Shown: positions 31,265 through 39,191 of the stretch, piece by piece
How the letters are laid out: the number at the start of each line of letters is the position of its first letter
Numbering within the stretch: position 1 is the stretch's first letter
Assembly: GCA_964632945.1 (NCBI GenBank)
Contig: CAZWCX010000065.1
Coordinates: 1-39,459 of the forward strand
Length of the DNA: 39,459 nt
Reading direction: 5' to 3'
From: CAZWCX01 sp964632945
GTDB lineage: Bacteria; Planctomycetota; MHYJ01; WSZJ01; CAZWCX01
The notes under the pieces: model-generated
Database searches by the model: none
The model's input: only the letters and a program-made list of their open reading frames with translations
Told to the model about the DNA's origin: nothing
Translations under genes and position numbers: made by a program

Positions 31265-31696
31265 TCAACCCTGGAACACGCTGTTGACGCGATAAGTCGG
31301 GAAGTGCTGATAGATTGTTTTTATGAGGTCCTGGAAGGAGATGCTCTTCATCCAGGCTACCATTTTCTTGATGTATGAGTTCATCCTCGGCTCGGCTCGC
31401 TTCTCAATGGCGGCGGCGGCCTCTGTGCCAGCGGGTGTGATCGTGTAGATCCGCCAGGAGCTCGACGGTGAACGGATAATCTGAATGAGACCGTCGGCCT
31501 CTAGGGCCTCCGCGTCTGTGTAGACGTCCGATGTAAAGGGGCCGTAATGATAGGGCACAAAGGCGTAGTAGTCACCTGCAAGCTCGTTGGGGAATTCCTG
31601 ACCTAGAAGGAAAAGCGACTTTTGCAGCTGAACTGGTGTGAGTCCGCGGACGCCAGCAGCGGCGAGCACGAGAAGATTCCAGTCGCGGCGGTGCAT
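31265..31696 (-). CDS. DUF4065/YwgA-type winged-helix protein, 143 aa
   Basis: The protein has an N-terminal helical segment (LTPVQLQKSLFLLGQEF). It then has a PYHYGPFTSDVYTDAEALEADGLI motif split by a turn, typical of the YwgA/DUF4065-like fold, followed by a beta wing (WRIYTITPAG) and a C-terminal helix. Proteins of this fold class include SocA, a proteolytic adaptor and antitoxin. ATG at 31696 is chosen over 31756 because the family motif starts there and GGAG precedes it. It is the first gene of the two-gene operon. TGA is followed by CTT and then the ATG of the proteasome-like gene. Confidence 0.65.
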   Translation of the reverse strand: MHRRDWNLLVLAAAGVRGLTPVQLQKSLFLLGQEFPNELAGDYYAFVPYHYGPFTSDVYTDAEALEADGLIQIIRSPSSSWRIYTITPAGTEAAAAIEKRAEPRMNSYIKKMVAWMKSISFQDLIKTIYQHFPTYRVNSVFQG

Positions 31697-31814
31697 GGCC
31701 GGGCTCCGACAACGACGCAGGTTCAGAGAAACCCTATCGGCACAATTGCGGTGCATCTTGAACGTACAGTATCAGGAGGGGCGCAGCAAGAGAGATGACG
31801 AATGTAGATTGAAC

Positions 31815-31842
31815 TTGACAGCGTCACCGGATTCAATAGAAT
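31815..31842 (+). promoter_or_regulatory. Sigma70-type promoter of the integrase gene
   Basis: TTGACA (31815-31820), a 16-base spacer and TAGAAT (31837-31842) match the consensus closely. Expected transcription start is near 31849, so the ATG at 31846 would not be in the transcript. GGAGG at 31864-31868 and GTG at 31876 follow. The promoter lies between the integrase and the divergent proteasome-like operon. Confidence 0.7.
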
Positions 31843-31875
31843 TCGATGCGCTGCGACGTCAACGGAGGCAGGATC

Positions 31876-33198
31876 GTGAAGGAACCGGCCCACCGCTCCA
31901 TCCCCGCGAGCAATCGCGAGGTCTCCCGAGGCGGCGCAGCAACCCACCACGTGAGGCGGTGGGCCGGATCATTTTCGCCGACATCGCCCCCGCGCTTGAA
32001 GCGCCGTGGCCACGTCTGGTACGCTCACCTTCGCGTGGCCGGGAAGCGGATGGCGCGGTCCACCGGGTGCTCGCGGCGGGATGACGCCGAACGGTGGGTC
32101 GATGGGTGCGGTTGGGCGTGGCCGGCGCGCGAATCGGGCGGTGTCGGCATGCCGTGGCTTCGGCGTCGCGGTCACGTCTGGTACATGGTCTACACCTCCG
32201 CCGATGGGCGCCGGCGGCTGCTCTCCACAGGGTGTGGACGCCGCGCGGACGCCGCCGCATGGATGGCGCGTCGGCTGGTGGAGATGGAGAGCGGGACGGC
32301 GGCGCCGGCGCCGCGACGTTGTCCGACGCTCGAGGAATTCTCCGTCCAGTACCTCCAATGGTCTCGGACCAACAAGCGGGCGCAGAGCGCCGAGCGCGAC
32401 GTGTGTAGTCTGAAACGGCTGTGCGAGTCGTTCGGGTCGACCCCGTTGGCGGGGATCGGGCGCGCGGACATCGAGGCGTACAAGGTCCGCCGGCTGGCGA
32501 GCGTGAAGCCGGCGACCGTGAATCGCGAGCTGGCGTGTCTGCGGCACGTCTTCACCCAGGCGCTACGGTGGTTGCCGGCGGGCGCCCTGACCGGGCATCC
32601 GATCAAGGGGATGGTGGCGCAGCTCAAGGAACCGAGCCGTCGCGTCCGATACCTTTCGGTGGAGGAAGAGCGGCGGCTACTCGCGCACGCGCCGGCCTGG
32701 CTCCGGGATCTCGTGACCGTCGCCATCCATACGGGGCTGCGGATCGACGAGCTCCTGGCCCTGGCGTGGGGTGACATCGAGCCGGGGTTGGGCCGGCTGG
32801 TCGTGCGGGCGGGTAAGGGCGGCAAGGAACGGTGGGTGCCGCTGAACGCGACGGCGCGCGCGACACTCGGCGGATTACCTCGGTCGGCGACCAGTGGGTA
32901 CGTGTGGACGAACCCGAGGACGAAGACGCGCTACACGTGCCGCGGAGTCGGCAAGGTGTTCCGCCAGGTCCTCGGTCGGGCGGGCATCAAGGACTTCCGG
33001 TTTCATGACTGCAGGCATACGTTCGCCTCGCGATTGGCGCAGGCGGGCGAGAGCCTGCAGGTGATCAAGGAGTTGCTCGGTCACGCGACGCTGGCGATGG
33101 TCCTGCGATACGCGCATCTGCAGCCGGACAACCTGGCGCGGGCGGTCGAGCGGCTGGACAGGCGTCAGGGTGGGTCACAGACCGTCATGGGCTATTAG
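31876..33198 (+). CDS. int: Tyrosine integrase with two arm-type domains
   Basis: This enzyme recombines phage and host attachment sites. Catalytic residues (counted from GTG 31876) are R289 (HTGLRIDELL), K314 (AGKGGKERW), H377 and R380 (HDCRH), H403 (LLGHAT) and Y412 (LRYAHL). The core-binding region is about residues 145-235. Unusually, the N-terminal arm-binding motif is present twice: LKRRGHVWYAHL from residue 41 and LRRRGHVWYMVY from residue 95, each followed by STGC and an RRxDAxxW stretch. GTG 31876 is chosen from GGAGG at 7 bases and the promoter position. It ends 62 bases before the tRNA-Phe fragment it presumably targets. Confidence 0.9.
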   Translation: MKEPAHRSIPASNREVSRGGAATHHVRRWAGSFSPTSPPRLKRRGHVWYAHLRVAGKRMARSTGCSRRDDAERWVDGCGWAWPARESGGVGMPWLRRRGHVWYMVYTSADGRRRLLSTGCGRRADAAAWMARRLVEMESGTAAPAPRRCPTLEEFSVQYLQWSRTNKRAQSAERDVCSLKRLCESFGSTPLAGIGRADIEAYKVRRLASVKPATVNRELACLRHVFTQALRWLPAGALTGHPIKGMVAQLKEPSRRVRYLSVEEERRLLAHAPAWLRDLVTVAIHTGLRIDELLALAWGDIEPGLGRLVVRAGKGGKERWVPLNATARATLGGLPRSATSGYVWTNPRTKTRYTCRGVGKVFRQVLGRAGIKDFRFHDCRHTFASRLAQAGESLQVIKELLGHATLAMVLRYAHLQPDNLARAVERLDRRQGGSQTVMGY

Positions 33199-33210
33199 GG
33201 AGAAACCGTG

Positions 33211-33236
33211 AAAAAGCCTGCCAAGGAAGCAGGCTT
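33211..33236 (-). terminator. Rho-independent terminator, minus strand
   Basis: AAGCCTGC (33214-33221) and GCAGGCTT (33229-33236) form an 8-bp stem with a 7-base loop. On the minus strand it is followed by a T-run (complement of 33211-33215). It would stop leftward transcription entering the phage at the attachment site. On the plus strand, for the integrase, it lacks a good T-run. Confidence 0.6.
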
Positions 33237-33259
33237 GCAAAGAGGCTCGAATGGGGTTC

Positions 33260-33306
33260 CTGGACTGAAAATCCAGGAGTCGGCGGTTCGATCCCGCCCC
33301 TGCCCA
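33260..33306 (+). tRNA. 3' fragment of tRNA-Phe (GAA); attachment site
   Basis: Anticodon stem CTGGA/TCCAG encloses loop CTGAAAA with anticodon GAA at 33267-33269 (Phe). Variable loop GAGTC, T stem GGCGG/CCGCC with loop TTCGATC, 3' acceptor CCTGCCC and discriminator A follow. The 5' acceptor (expected GGGCAGG) and D arm are missing, so this is the duplicated 3' part of a tRNA left by integration. No CCA is encoded. The crossover lies in or before the anticodon stem, the usual place for tRNA-targeting integrases. The complete tRNA-Phe should lie at the other prophage end. Confidence 0.85.
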
Positions 33307-33950
33307 TTTCCCCCTCTCACCCCTCCGCCTTCTCCCCCTCCCAGCGCCCCCGTTTTCCTCCGCGCGAGGCGCAGGCGAAGATCGCGCACCCGCGAAATCG
33401 CCAACTCGAGGAAGCGCGTCAGCGCCTCGAGGTCGTCGGTGAGGTTCCGCGGGCAGCAAAAGGTCACCCCGGATGGGCCGGCACCCCTCCGGACTCCCGA
33501 GGAGACCCACTTCGAAAGTCCCGTTTCCCGCATCTCCAGCAGCCGTTCCCGCGTCCGGCTTGCGCCTGTCCCCTTGCGATCCGGTTCACCGGCCCGATCC
33601 GTGGGACGGCGGCGTCATCGGACCGGCGCGGGACTGCGATCATGGAGGGGCGTTCGGGAATCCAGAAGGGAATCGAGTCGTCGTCGGACGCTCCGCCCCC
33701 GCGGGGATTCTCCGCCGCTCGTCCGCGGGGTGAATCTCCGCCGCCGCGTGCGGGGGGGCCGCGCCGCGCCGCCGAGGGGCCGCGACTCCGCGGAGCGGAT
33801 TGGATTGCGCGCGGGGATCCGACCTGCGAGGATGGACCCGCGACCGCAGATCTCGCGGGTTCGAGAAGGAGCACGAGGGCAAACGCGTCGTCGCGGCTCG
33901 CCCCCGCGCGACGGCCCCGCGCCGACCCGTCCCCCTCCCGAGCGTGCGTT
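33307..33950. other. Intergenic host sequence between attachment site and kinase
   Basis: No gene is supported here. The first 50 bases are pyrimidine-rich (CCCCTCTCACCCCTCC type). A minus-strand stretch at about 33350-33470 would encode a helical peptide (VTFCCPRNLTDDLEALTRFL onward) with fair codon use, but it runs without a stop into the tRNA fragment and has no clear start. No promoter stands out upstream of the kinase. Confidence 0.5.
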
Positions 33951-36900
33951 ATGGACCCGTCCGACCCCTCCCCCGTCTCCGACACGCCGCCGCCGGGTCC
34001 GGGTTCGGATCGGCCGACAATCTGGGCGGGCGAGGACGCGAACCCCGCGACCGCGCCCTCGGTGGCGGGCGAGCCGGCGGCGGCGAGCTGTCCGACGCCG
34101 TTCAGCGCCGCGGGACCGTCGGCGATCGCGGGGCCTCGGCTCAGCAAGTACGAGATCCTCGAAGAGATCGGCCGGGGCGGCATGGGGGTGGTCTACCGGG
34201 CGCGCGACACCGAACTGGGCCGTGAAGTCGCGCTCAAGACGCTGCCGGTGGACGCCGCGCGCAACCCCCAACTCGTCGAGCGGCTGCTGCGGGAAGCCCG
34301 CACGGCCGGCGCCCTCGAGCACCCGGGGATCGTGCGCATCTACGACTCCGGGGTGCAGGACGGCGTGCCCTACTTCGCCATGGCGTTCGTGCGCGGGCGC
34401 ACCTTCGAGTCCGCGCTGCGGGACGGCGGACTGCCGGCGACGCGCGACCGCGTCGACGTGGTCCGGCGCGCGGCGGAGGCGGTCGCCCACGCGCACGAAC
34501 GGCGCATCGTGCATCGCGACCTGAAGCCGTCGAACGTCCTGATCGACGCGCAGGGCGGCGTGCACGTGATGGACTTCGGGCTGGCCAAACGCCTCGACGA
34601 GGGGGTGCGGCTTACTGCATCCGGGCAGATGCTGGGCACGCCGCAGTACATGCCGCCCGAGCAGATCGACGGGGAGCTGGAGTCGATCGGCCCGGCGTCG
34701 GACGTCTATGCGCTCGGGGCGGTGCTGTACGAGGCGCTGACCGACCGGCCGCCGTACGAGGGGTCGACGCTGCCGGAAATCGTCTCGAAGGCGCTGGCGC
34801 GCGATCCGGAGCCGCCGCGGAAGCGAAATCCCCGCGTCTCGCTCGACCTGGAGACCATCTGTCTGCGCGCGCTCGCCAAGGAGCCGGGGCGGCGATACGC
34901 GACCGCGGCCGAGTTCGCCGCGGACCTGCGGCGGACGATGGCGGGCGAGGCGATCGAGGCCCGGCGCGCGAGCCTCTGGGAACGCAGCGCACGTTGGGTG
35001 CGGCGGCGGCGGGTGCCCACGGTCCTGGCGGCGGTCGCGTTCGTCGCGGCGGGGGTGGCGCTGGCCCTGGGCTTCCGCTCCGTGCGCGAGCGGCAGGAGC
35101 GCGAGCGTCTCGAGGCGGAGATCCTCGGCGGACTGCGGCAGACGGTGTCCGCGTACCGGGAGGCCGCGCTGCTGGCGCGCCGGGCGGGCGCTTCGATGGC
35201 GCAGGTGGGCGACCGCTTCCTGACGCCGCTCCTGGCCGCGGCCGAGCGCGCGCAAGGGCAGTTTCCCGGGTTGGCGGAGCCGCACTATCACGTCGGGCGC
35301 ATGTACCGGGCGCTTCTGCGCGACGACGAGGCGAAGGCGGAGCAGGAGCGGGCGTTGGCGAAGGAGCCGGACTATGGGCCGGCGCGGTACGAGCGCGGGG
35401 TGCTCGCCAGTCGGGCGTACCGTTCCGCTCGCGACGCGCGGCGGGGGGAGTTGCTGCTGGCGCGGGCGGCGGGGCGAGGGGCCCACGACCCGCCGCCGGC
35501 GATGCCGACGGACGCGGAGGTGGAGGAGGCCTTTCCCGAGGTGGCGCGGCTGCGCGCGGAAGCGAAGTCGGACCTCGAGCGCGCCGCGGCGTCACCGGTT
35601 CCCGCCGTCCGGGCGCGGGCCGCGCAGGCGCTGGCGGCGGTGCTGGACGGGGAGAGCGGGGCGAAGGTGATCGCGGACCTGGAGCAGGTCCTGGGGGAGG
35701 ATCCCGGGCTGGAGGAAGTCGTCGAGGCGCGCGCCGACCTCGAAGCCGCGCGCGGGGCGCGGCTCGAAGCGGCGCGCTGGTACGAAGCGGGTTGGCGCGC
35801 CGATCGCGGCTGGTTTCCGCACCTGGCCGCCCTGGCCACGCACCTTCTGTTTGCGGCCCAGGAGGAGGCGGCGGCGGGCCGGGACTGCGAAGCGTCGTTG
35901 CGGCGCGGCGCCACCGTGGTGGAGGAAGGGCTGCGCTTCGAACCGGACAACGCGTCCCTGTGGCAGGGGCTGGCGCAGTTCCGGCACCGCCTCGCCGAGA
36001 TCGAACGCGGACGCGGCGGCGACCCCGGACCGGGGATGGCGGCCGCGCTCGAGGCCGCCGACCGGGCGATCGTTCTGGCGCACGGCCGGGTGGACGGGCG
36101 TCTCGTGCGCGCGCGGCTGCTGCGCGAACGCGCCGAGTTCCTGGCCGCGCGCGGCCGGGACCCGCTGCCGGACCTGGAGGAGTCGCTGGCCGAGCTCGGG
36201 CGCGTGGAAGCGCTGGGAGCGCCGTCCGCGGGTTTCCTGAACCAGCGCGCGCACCTGCTCCTGTCGCTCGGCGGCGCGAGGTCGGCGCGCGGACAGGATC
36301 CGCAGGGCGAGTATCGGGCCGCGCTCGTGGATCTGGAACGCGCGCTCGAGCGCTATCCGCGCTTCGCGGCGGCGCGCGCGACCCGGGCCTCGGCGTGGAT
36401 GCGCCTGGCGGACGCGCTCCGCGCGCGCGGTCGAGAGGCGACGGAGGAGTACCGCCGGGCGATCGCGGAGGCGGAGCAGGCGCTGGAACTGGATGCGCAA
36501 TCCTCCACCGCCCTCTCCGCGCTCGCCGGCGCGTGGGTCGAGCTGGGCACGGCGCGCAAGGAGCGCGGGGAGAACCCCGACGACGAGTATGCGCGCGCGG
36601 TCGCCGCGTACGAACGCGTGTTGCAGCTGAACCCCCGGAACGTTGAGGCGACCTCCAACCGGGCGTACACGATCTGGTATCGCGGCATGGGCCGGGTCGA
36701 GCGCGGGCAGGACCCGACGGCGGACTATGAGGAGGCGGTGGCCGGGTTCGAGAAGGCGCTCGCGATCGACCCGCAGGATGCGGGCACGGCGGTCAATCTC
36801 GCCAACGTGTGGTGGAGCATCGGGCAATACCGTCGCAGTCGGGGGGGCGACCCCGACGAGGCCTATTCCCGCTCCGCGGCCGCCGCCGAGGAGGCCCGCA

Positions 36901-37496
36901 AGATCAATCCGCGCCACGCGGCGGCGGCGGGGCACCTGGCGGTGATCCACAAGGCGCGCGCCGACCTCGCGCGCGCGCGCGGCGGGGATCCCATGGATCA
37001 CTACGCGGCGGCGCTGGCCGCAGCCGATCAGGCGCGGACGCTGCGCCCCCGCGACCCAGGGACCGAAAACAACCGGGCGATCATCCTGAAGGCGATCGGC
37101 GACGTGAAGCGCTCCCGCGGAGAGGACGCGGCCGCGGAGTTCGCGGCGGCGCGCGCCGGATTCATGGAGTCGCTCGCGATCAACCCGACCCTCGTCTCGC
37201 CGAACCTGAACCTGGGGAACCTGTGCAAAGAGGCGGGCGAGTTCCGCCGCGTGCGCGGCGAGGACGCGAGCGCCGACTTCGAGGCCGCCGCGTCCTGGTA
37301 CGACCGTGCGCTCGCCCTCAATCCGTCGCAATGGATGGTGCAGGCGAACCGTGGACAGGTCCTCGAAGCGCTCGGCCGCCTGGACGCGGCGGTCGAAGCC
37401 TACCAGACCTCGCTGCGCCTGGGGGGCGCCGCGGCGGAAAAGCAGGTGCGGCCTCTCCTGGACCGCGCGGCGGCGGCCCGGGGCGCGGGAAAATAG
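33951..37496 (+). CDS. PknB-type Ser/Thr kinase with membrane helix and TPR array
   Basis: A Pro/Ala-rich head (about residues 1-64) precedes the kinase domain (about 66-334): glycine loop IGRGGMGVVYRARD, catalytic lysine K96 (VALK), HRDLKPSN with D190, DFG with D208, and GTPQYMPPEQ. All catalytic residues are present, so it is likely active. A hydrophobic helix at about 355-375 (VPTVLAAVAFVAAGVALALG) anchors it, and about 800 residues of TPR-like helices follow. Many repeats carry an extra RG(Q/G/E)DPxxxY-type insertion. Such kinase-TPR proteins are numerous in planctomycetes. It lies outside the phage. The substrate is unknown. Confidence 0.9.
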   Translation: MDPSDPSPVSDTPPPGPGSDRPTIWAGEDANPATAPSVAGEPAAASCPTPFSAAGPSAIAGPRLSKYEILEEIGRGGMGVVYRARDTELGREVALKTLPVDAARNPQLVERLLREARTAGALEHPGIVRIYDSGVQDGVPYFAMAFVRGRTFESALRDGGLPATRDRVDVVRRAAEAVAHAHERRIVHRDLKPSNVLIDAQGGVHVMDFGLAKRLDEGVRLTASGQMLGTPQYMPPEQIDGELESIGPASDVYALGAVLYEALTDRPPYEGSTLPEIVSKALARDPEPPRKRNPRVSLDLETICLRALAKEPGRRYATAAEFAADLRRTMAGEAIEARRASLWERSARWVRRRRVPTVLAAVAFVAAGVALALGFRSVRERQERERLEAEILGGLRQTVSAYREAALLARRAGASMAQVGDRFLTPLLAAAERAQGQFPGLAEPHYHVGRMYRALLRDDEAKAEQERALAKEPDYGPARYERGVLASRAYRSARDARRGELLLARAAGRGAHDPPPAMPTDAEVEEAFPEVARLRAEAKSDLERAAASPVPAVRARAAQALAAVLDGESGAKVIADLEQVLGEDPGLEEVVEARADLEAARGARLEAARWYEAGWRADRGWFPHLAALATHLLFAAQEEAAAGRDCEASLRRGATVVEEGLRFEPDNASLWQGLAQFRHRLAEIERGRGGDPGPGMAAALEAADRAIVLAHGRVDGRLVRARLLRERAEFLAARGRDPLPDLEESLAELGRVEALGAPSAGFLNQRAHLLLSLGGARSARGQDPQGEYRAALVDLERALERYPRFAAARATRASAWMRLADALRARGREATEEYRRAIAEAEQALELDAQSSTALSALAGAWVELGTARKERGENPDDEYARAVAAYERVLQLNPRNVEATSNRAYTIWYRGMGRVERGQDPTADYEEAVAGFEKALAIDPQDAGTAVNLANVWWSIGQYRRSRGGDPDEAYSRSAAAAEEARKINPRHAAAAGHLAVIHKARADLARARGGDPMDHYAAALAAADQARTLRPRDPGTENNRAIILKAIGDVKRSRGEDAAAEFAAARAGFMESLAINPTLVSPNLNLGNLCKEAGEFRRVRGEDASADFEAAASWYDRALALNPSQWMVQANRGQVLEALGRLDAAVEAYQTSLRLGGAAAEKQVRPLLDRAAAARGAGK

Positions 37497-37560
37497 CTCG
37501 AACGTCGCTGCACCTTCCCGGCGGGGTGGACCTCGGTCCCCCGGTTCGTGCCCTTCGCTC

Positions 37561-39156
37561 CTATTTTCCCTCCCGCTCCCGCCGGCGCGCCCGCTGGTCC
37601 TCGAGCAAGCTCCGCGGCACCAGACCGGCGCCGCGCCCGATCCCTTCGGTCGCGTCCTCCGGGCCCGTCCCGCGCGAGAACGGACCCGCCGCCCCCGTCG
37701 TCACCTTCAGCCCCTCCGTCCCGATCACCCAGCCGGTCCCGTATTGCCACGAAAGCAGCATCCCGGTCCCGCGCACGTTCCAGAACGCGCAGCGCGTGGC
37801 CGTGTGCCCCGCCCCCGAGCTCATGAACCCCCGGTTCGCCGCGGACCAGCCGTCGTCCAGCACGCTGTCTTCGACCAGGCAGGCCATCGCCAGCGAGTGA
37901 TGGTATTCGCTCAACCCCGGGATCCCGACCGCGTCCCCGCGCGACGCGAGCACCCGTCCCTCCGACGAGTGCACCCGCTGAAAGACGCAGCCGGAGGTCC
38001 CGAAGTCCCAGTTCTGGATGAAATTGTGCCGCCCCGCCCGCCCGACGCAGTCGCGGAACAGGACCTCGCTGCTGCGCGACACCTCGAACAGGTAGCCGCT
38101 CCCGCTCGGCCCGCGGTTCTGCGCCGCCTCCATCCGCACCGCCGCCAACGTCACCCGCTTCGACTGCACCACGATCACCCCGCCGCATTGCAGGTGCGCC
38201 CCGCCCGCCGCCGGATCGGGGGAGGCGAACGACGCGACCTCCCGCACCCACCCGTCCTTCACCCCCTCGAGCCGGATCGCGTGGTGCCGCACCGACGCCC
38301 ACGCCCCCTCCGGGGTGACCGCCGTGCACACCCCCAGGCGCTCCACCCCGACCTCCGCCAACGCCCCGGTCTCCACCCGCAGGCTCGCCCCGTCCCGCAC
38401 CTTCGCTGTGTACCGCAACGGCACGTCGAGCGTCACCATCGCGGGAGTCGACGCGCGGTCCACCGCCATGACGGTGCGGCGGAAGACCGGCTTCCACTGG
38501 CCGACGAACGCCTTCCACACCCCGGTCATGCCGTGCTCGGCGACGAACTCCGCGGTGATCGTCCACCCCACCGCGACGTCGTCCCCGACCGCGAGCCCCG
38601 ACGCGTCGGCCACGCGCACCGTCGCCGACTCGAGAATCCCGTCCTCCGTCAACGGCCGGTCCGGACCGTGGCGGAGCGTCCCCCGGAAGGTCAACGCGGC
38701 GCGGTCGGTGAGGTCCCGCTCCTGGGGAAAGCGAAGCCTCGTCCGCTCCGCCCCCTCGCCGCGCAACACCACCCGCGAGGCCGCGACCTCGAGCCGGCCG
38801 TCGCAGCGGTACGTCCCCGCGGGCAGGCGGACGACCCCGCCCCCGCGTCCGGCGACGAAGTCGATCGCCGCCTGGATCGCCGCGGTCGCGTCGCGCGCAC
38901 CGGTGGGATCGGCGCCGTGGTCCGCGACCGCGTCTCGCGTCACGCCCGGCGGGGCGTCCGGGATCGGGCGATCCCCGTTCGCGTACCCCGCGTAGCTGAA
39001 GTCGGGGAGCCCCGCCCCGCCGCCTGCGCGCGGCCCAGGCCTCCAGTCCTCCGGGTAATGCGCGCTCCGCCACGTCCCGCCCGGCGGATCCTCCGCCACG
39101 GCCCACACCCCCGCCGCCAGCGCGAGCCCGAGAATCCCCGCGACCCTGCGAAGCAT
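37561..39156 (-). CDS. Secreted pectate-lyase-fold (beta-helix) protein, 531 aa
   Basis: The start at 39156 follows GGGGAGG and gives a signal peptide (begins MLRRVAGILGLALAAGVWAV, cleaved near AEDPP). Mature residues include the Pectate_lyase_3-type entry motif (DHGADPTGARDATAAIQAAI, then GGGVVRLPAGTY). Repeated beta strands with Asn/Asp/His-rich turns follow (HNFIQNWDFGTSGCVF), forming a right-handed beta-helix. The family acts on or binds extracellular polysaccharides; catalytic residues cannot be fixed from sequence alone. It is convergent with the kinase gene, 64 bases apart. Confidence 0.82.
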   Translation of the reverse strand: MLRRVAGILGLALAAGVWAVAEDPPGGTWRSAHYPEDWRPGPRAGGGAGLPDFSYAGYANGDRPIPDAPPGVTRDAVADHGADPTGARDATAAIQAAIDFVAGRGGGVVRLPAGTYRCDGRLEVAASRVVLRGEGAERTRLRFPQERDLTDRAALTFRGTLRHGPDRPLTEDGILESATVRVADASGLAVGDDVAVGWTITAEFVAEHGMTGVWKAFVGQWKPVFRRTVMAVDRASTPAMVTLDVPLRYTAKVRDGASLRVETGALAEVGVERLGVCTAVTPEGAWASVRHHAIRLEGVKDGWVREVASFASPDPAAGGAHLQCGGVIVVQSKRVTLAAVRMEAAQNRGPSGSGYLFEVSRSSEVLFRDCVGRAGRHNFIQNWDFGTSGCVFQRVHSSEGRVLASRGDAVGIPGLSEYHHSLAMACLVEDSVLDDGWSAANRGFMSSGAGHTATRCAFWNVRGTGMLLSWQYGTGWVIGTEGLKVTTGAAGPFSRGTGPEDATEGIGRGAGLVPRSLLEDQRARRREREGK

Positions 39157-39191
39157 GACGTTTCCTCCCCGACACGCACTTCCGCCCGCGC

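Larger units (their letters stand above)
1..33306. mobile_element. Right-hand part of an integrated podovirus-like prophage
   Basis: Terminase, P22-sized portal, scaffold, capsid, adaptor, tail nozzle, ejection-type proteins and a fibre lie in one plus-strand run. It is followed by a tyrosine integrase and a 3' fragment of a tRNA-Phe gene at 33260-33306, beyond which host-type genes begin. No tape-measure, sheath or tail-tube gene is recognisable, so a short-tailed virion is inferred. The left attachment site is not in the window: the tRNA 3' sequence does not recur near position 1. Replication and immunity genes are therefore presumed to lie further left. All structural frames seem intact, so the element may be functional. 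Confidence 0.9.

Noticed and set aside
31846..31875. ATG at 31846 as the integrase start
   Set aside because: It lies upstream of the transcript start predicted from the TTGACA/TAGAAT promoter and lacks a ribosome site. GTG 31876 has GGAGG at 7 bases.
1..33306. CRISPR array
   Set aside because: Repeats found are coding duplications inside the scaffold and fibre genes or short tandem 10-mers. None shows the repeat-spacer pattern, and no cas gene is present.
33226..33306. Complete tRNA-Phe using AAGCAGG at 33227-33233 as the 5' acceptor
   Set aside because: Two of seven acceptor pairs fail, the space to the anticodon stem is too long (26 bases), and no D arm can be drawn.
33195..33533. Minus-strand frame spanning the tRNA fragment, with a plausible helical piece near 33350-33470
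   Set aside because: It reads straight through the tRNA-Phe 3' part and into the integrase terminator, giving a well-known type of spurious product. At most the helical piece is a remnant of a host gene.
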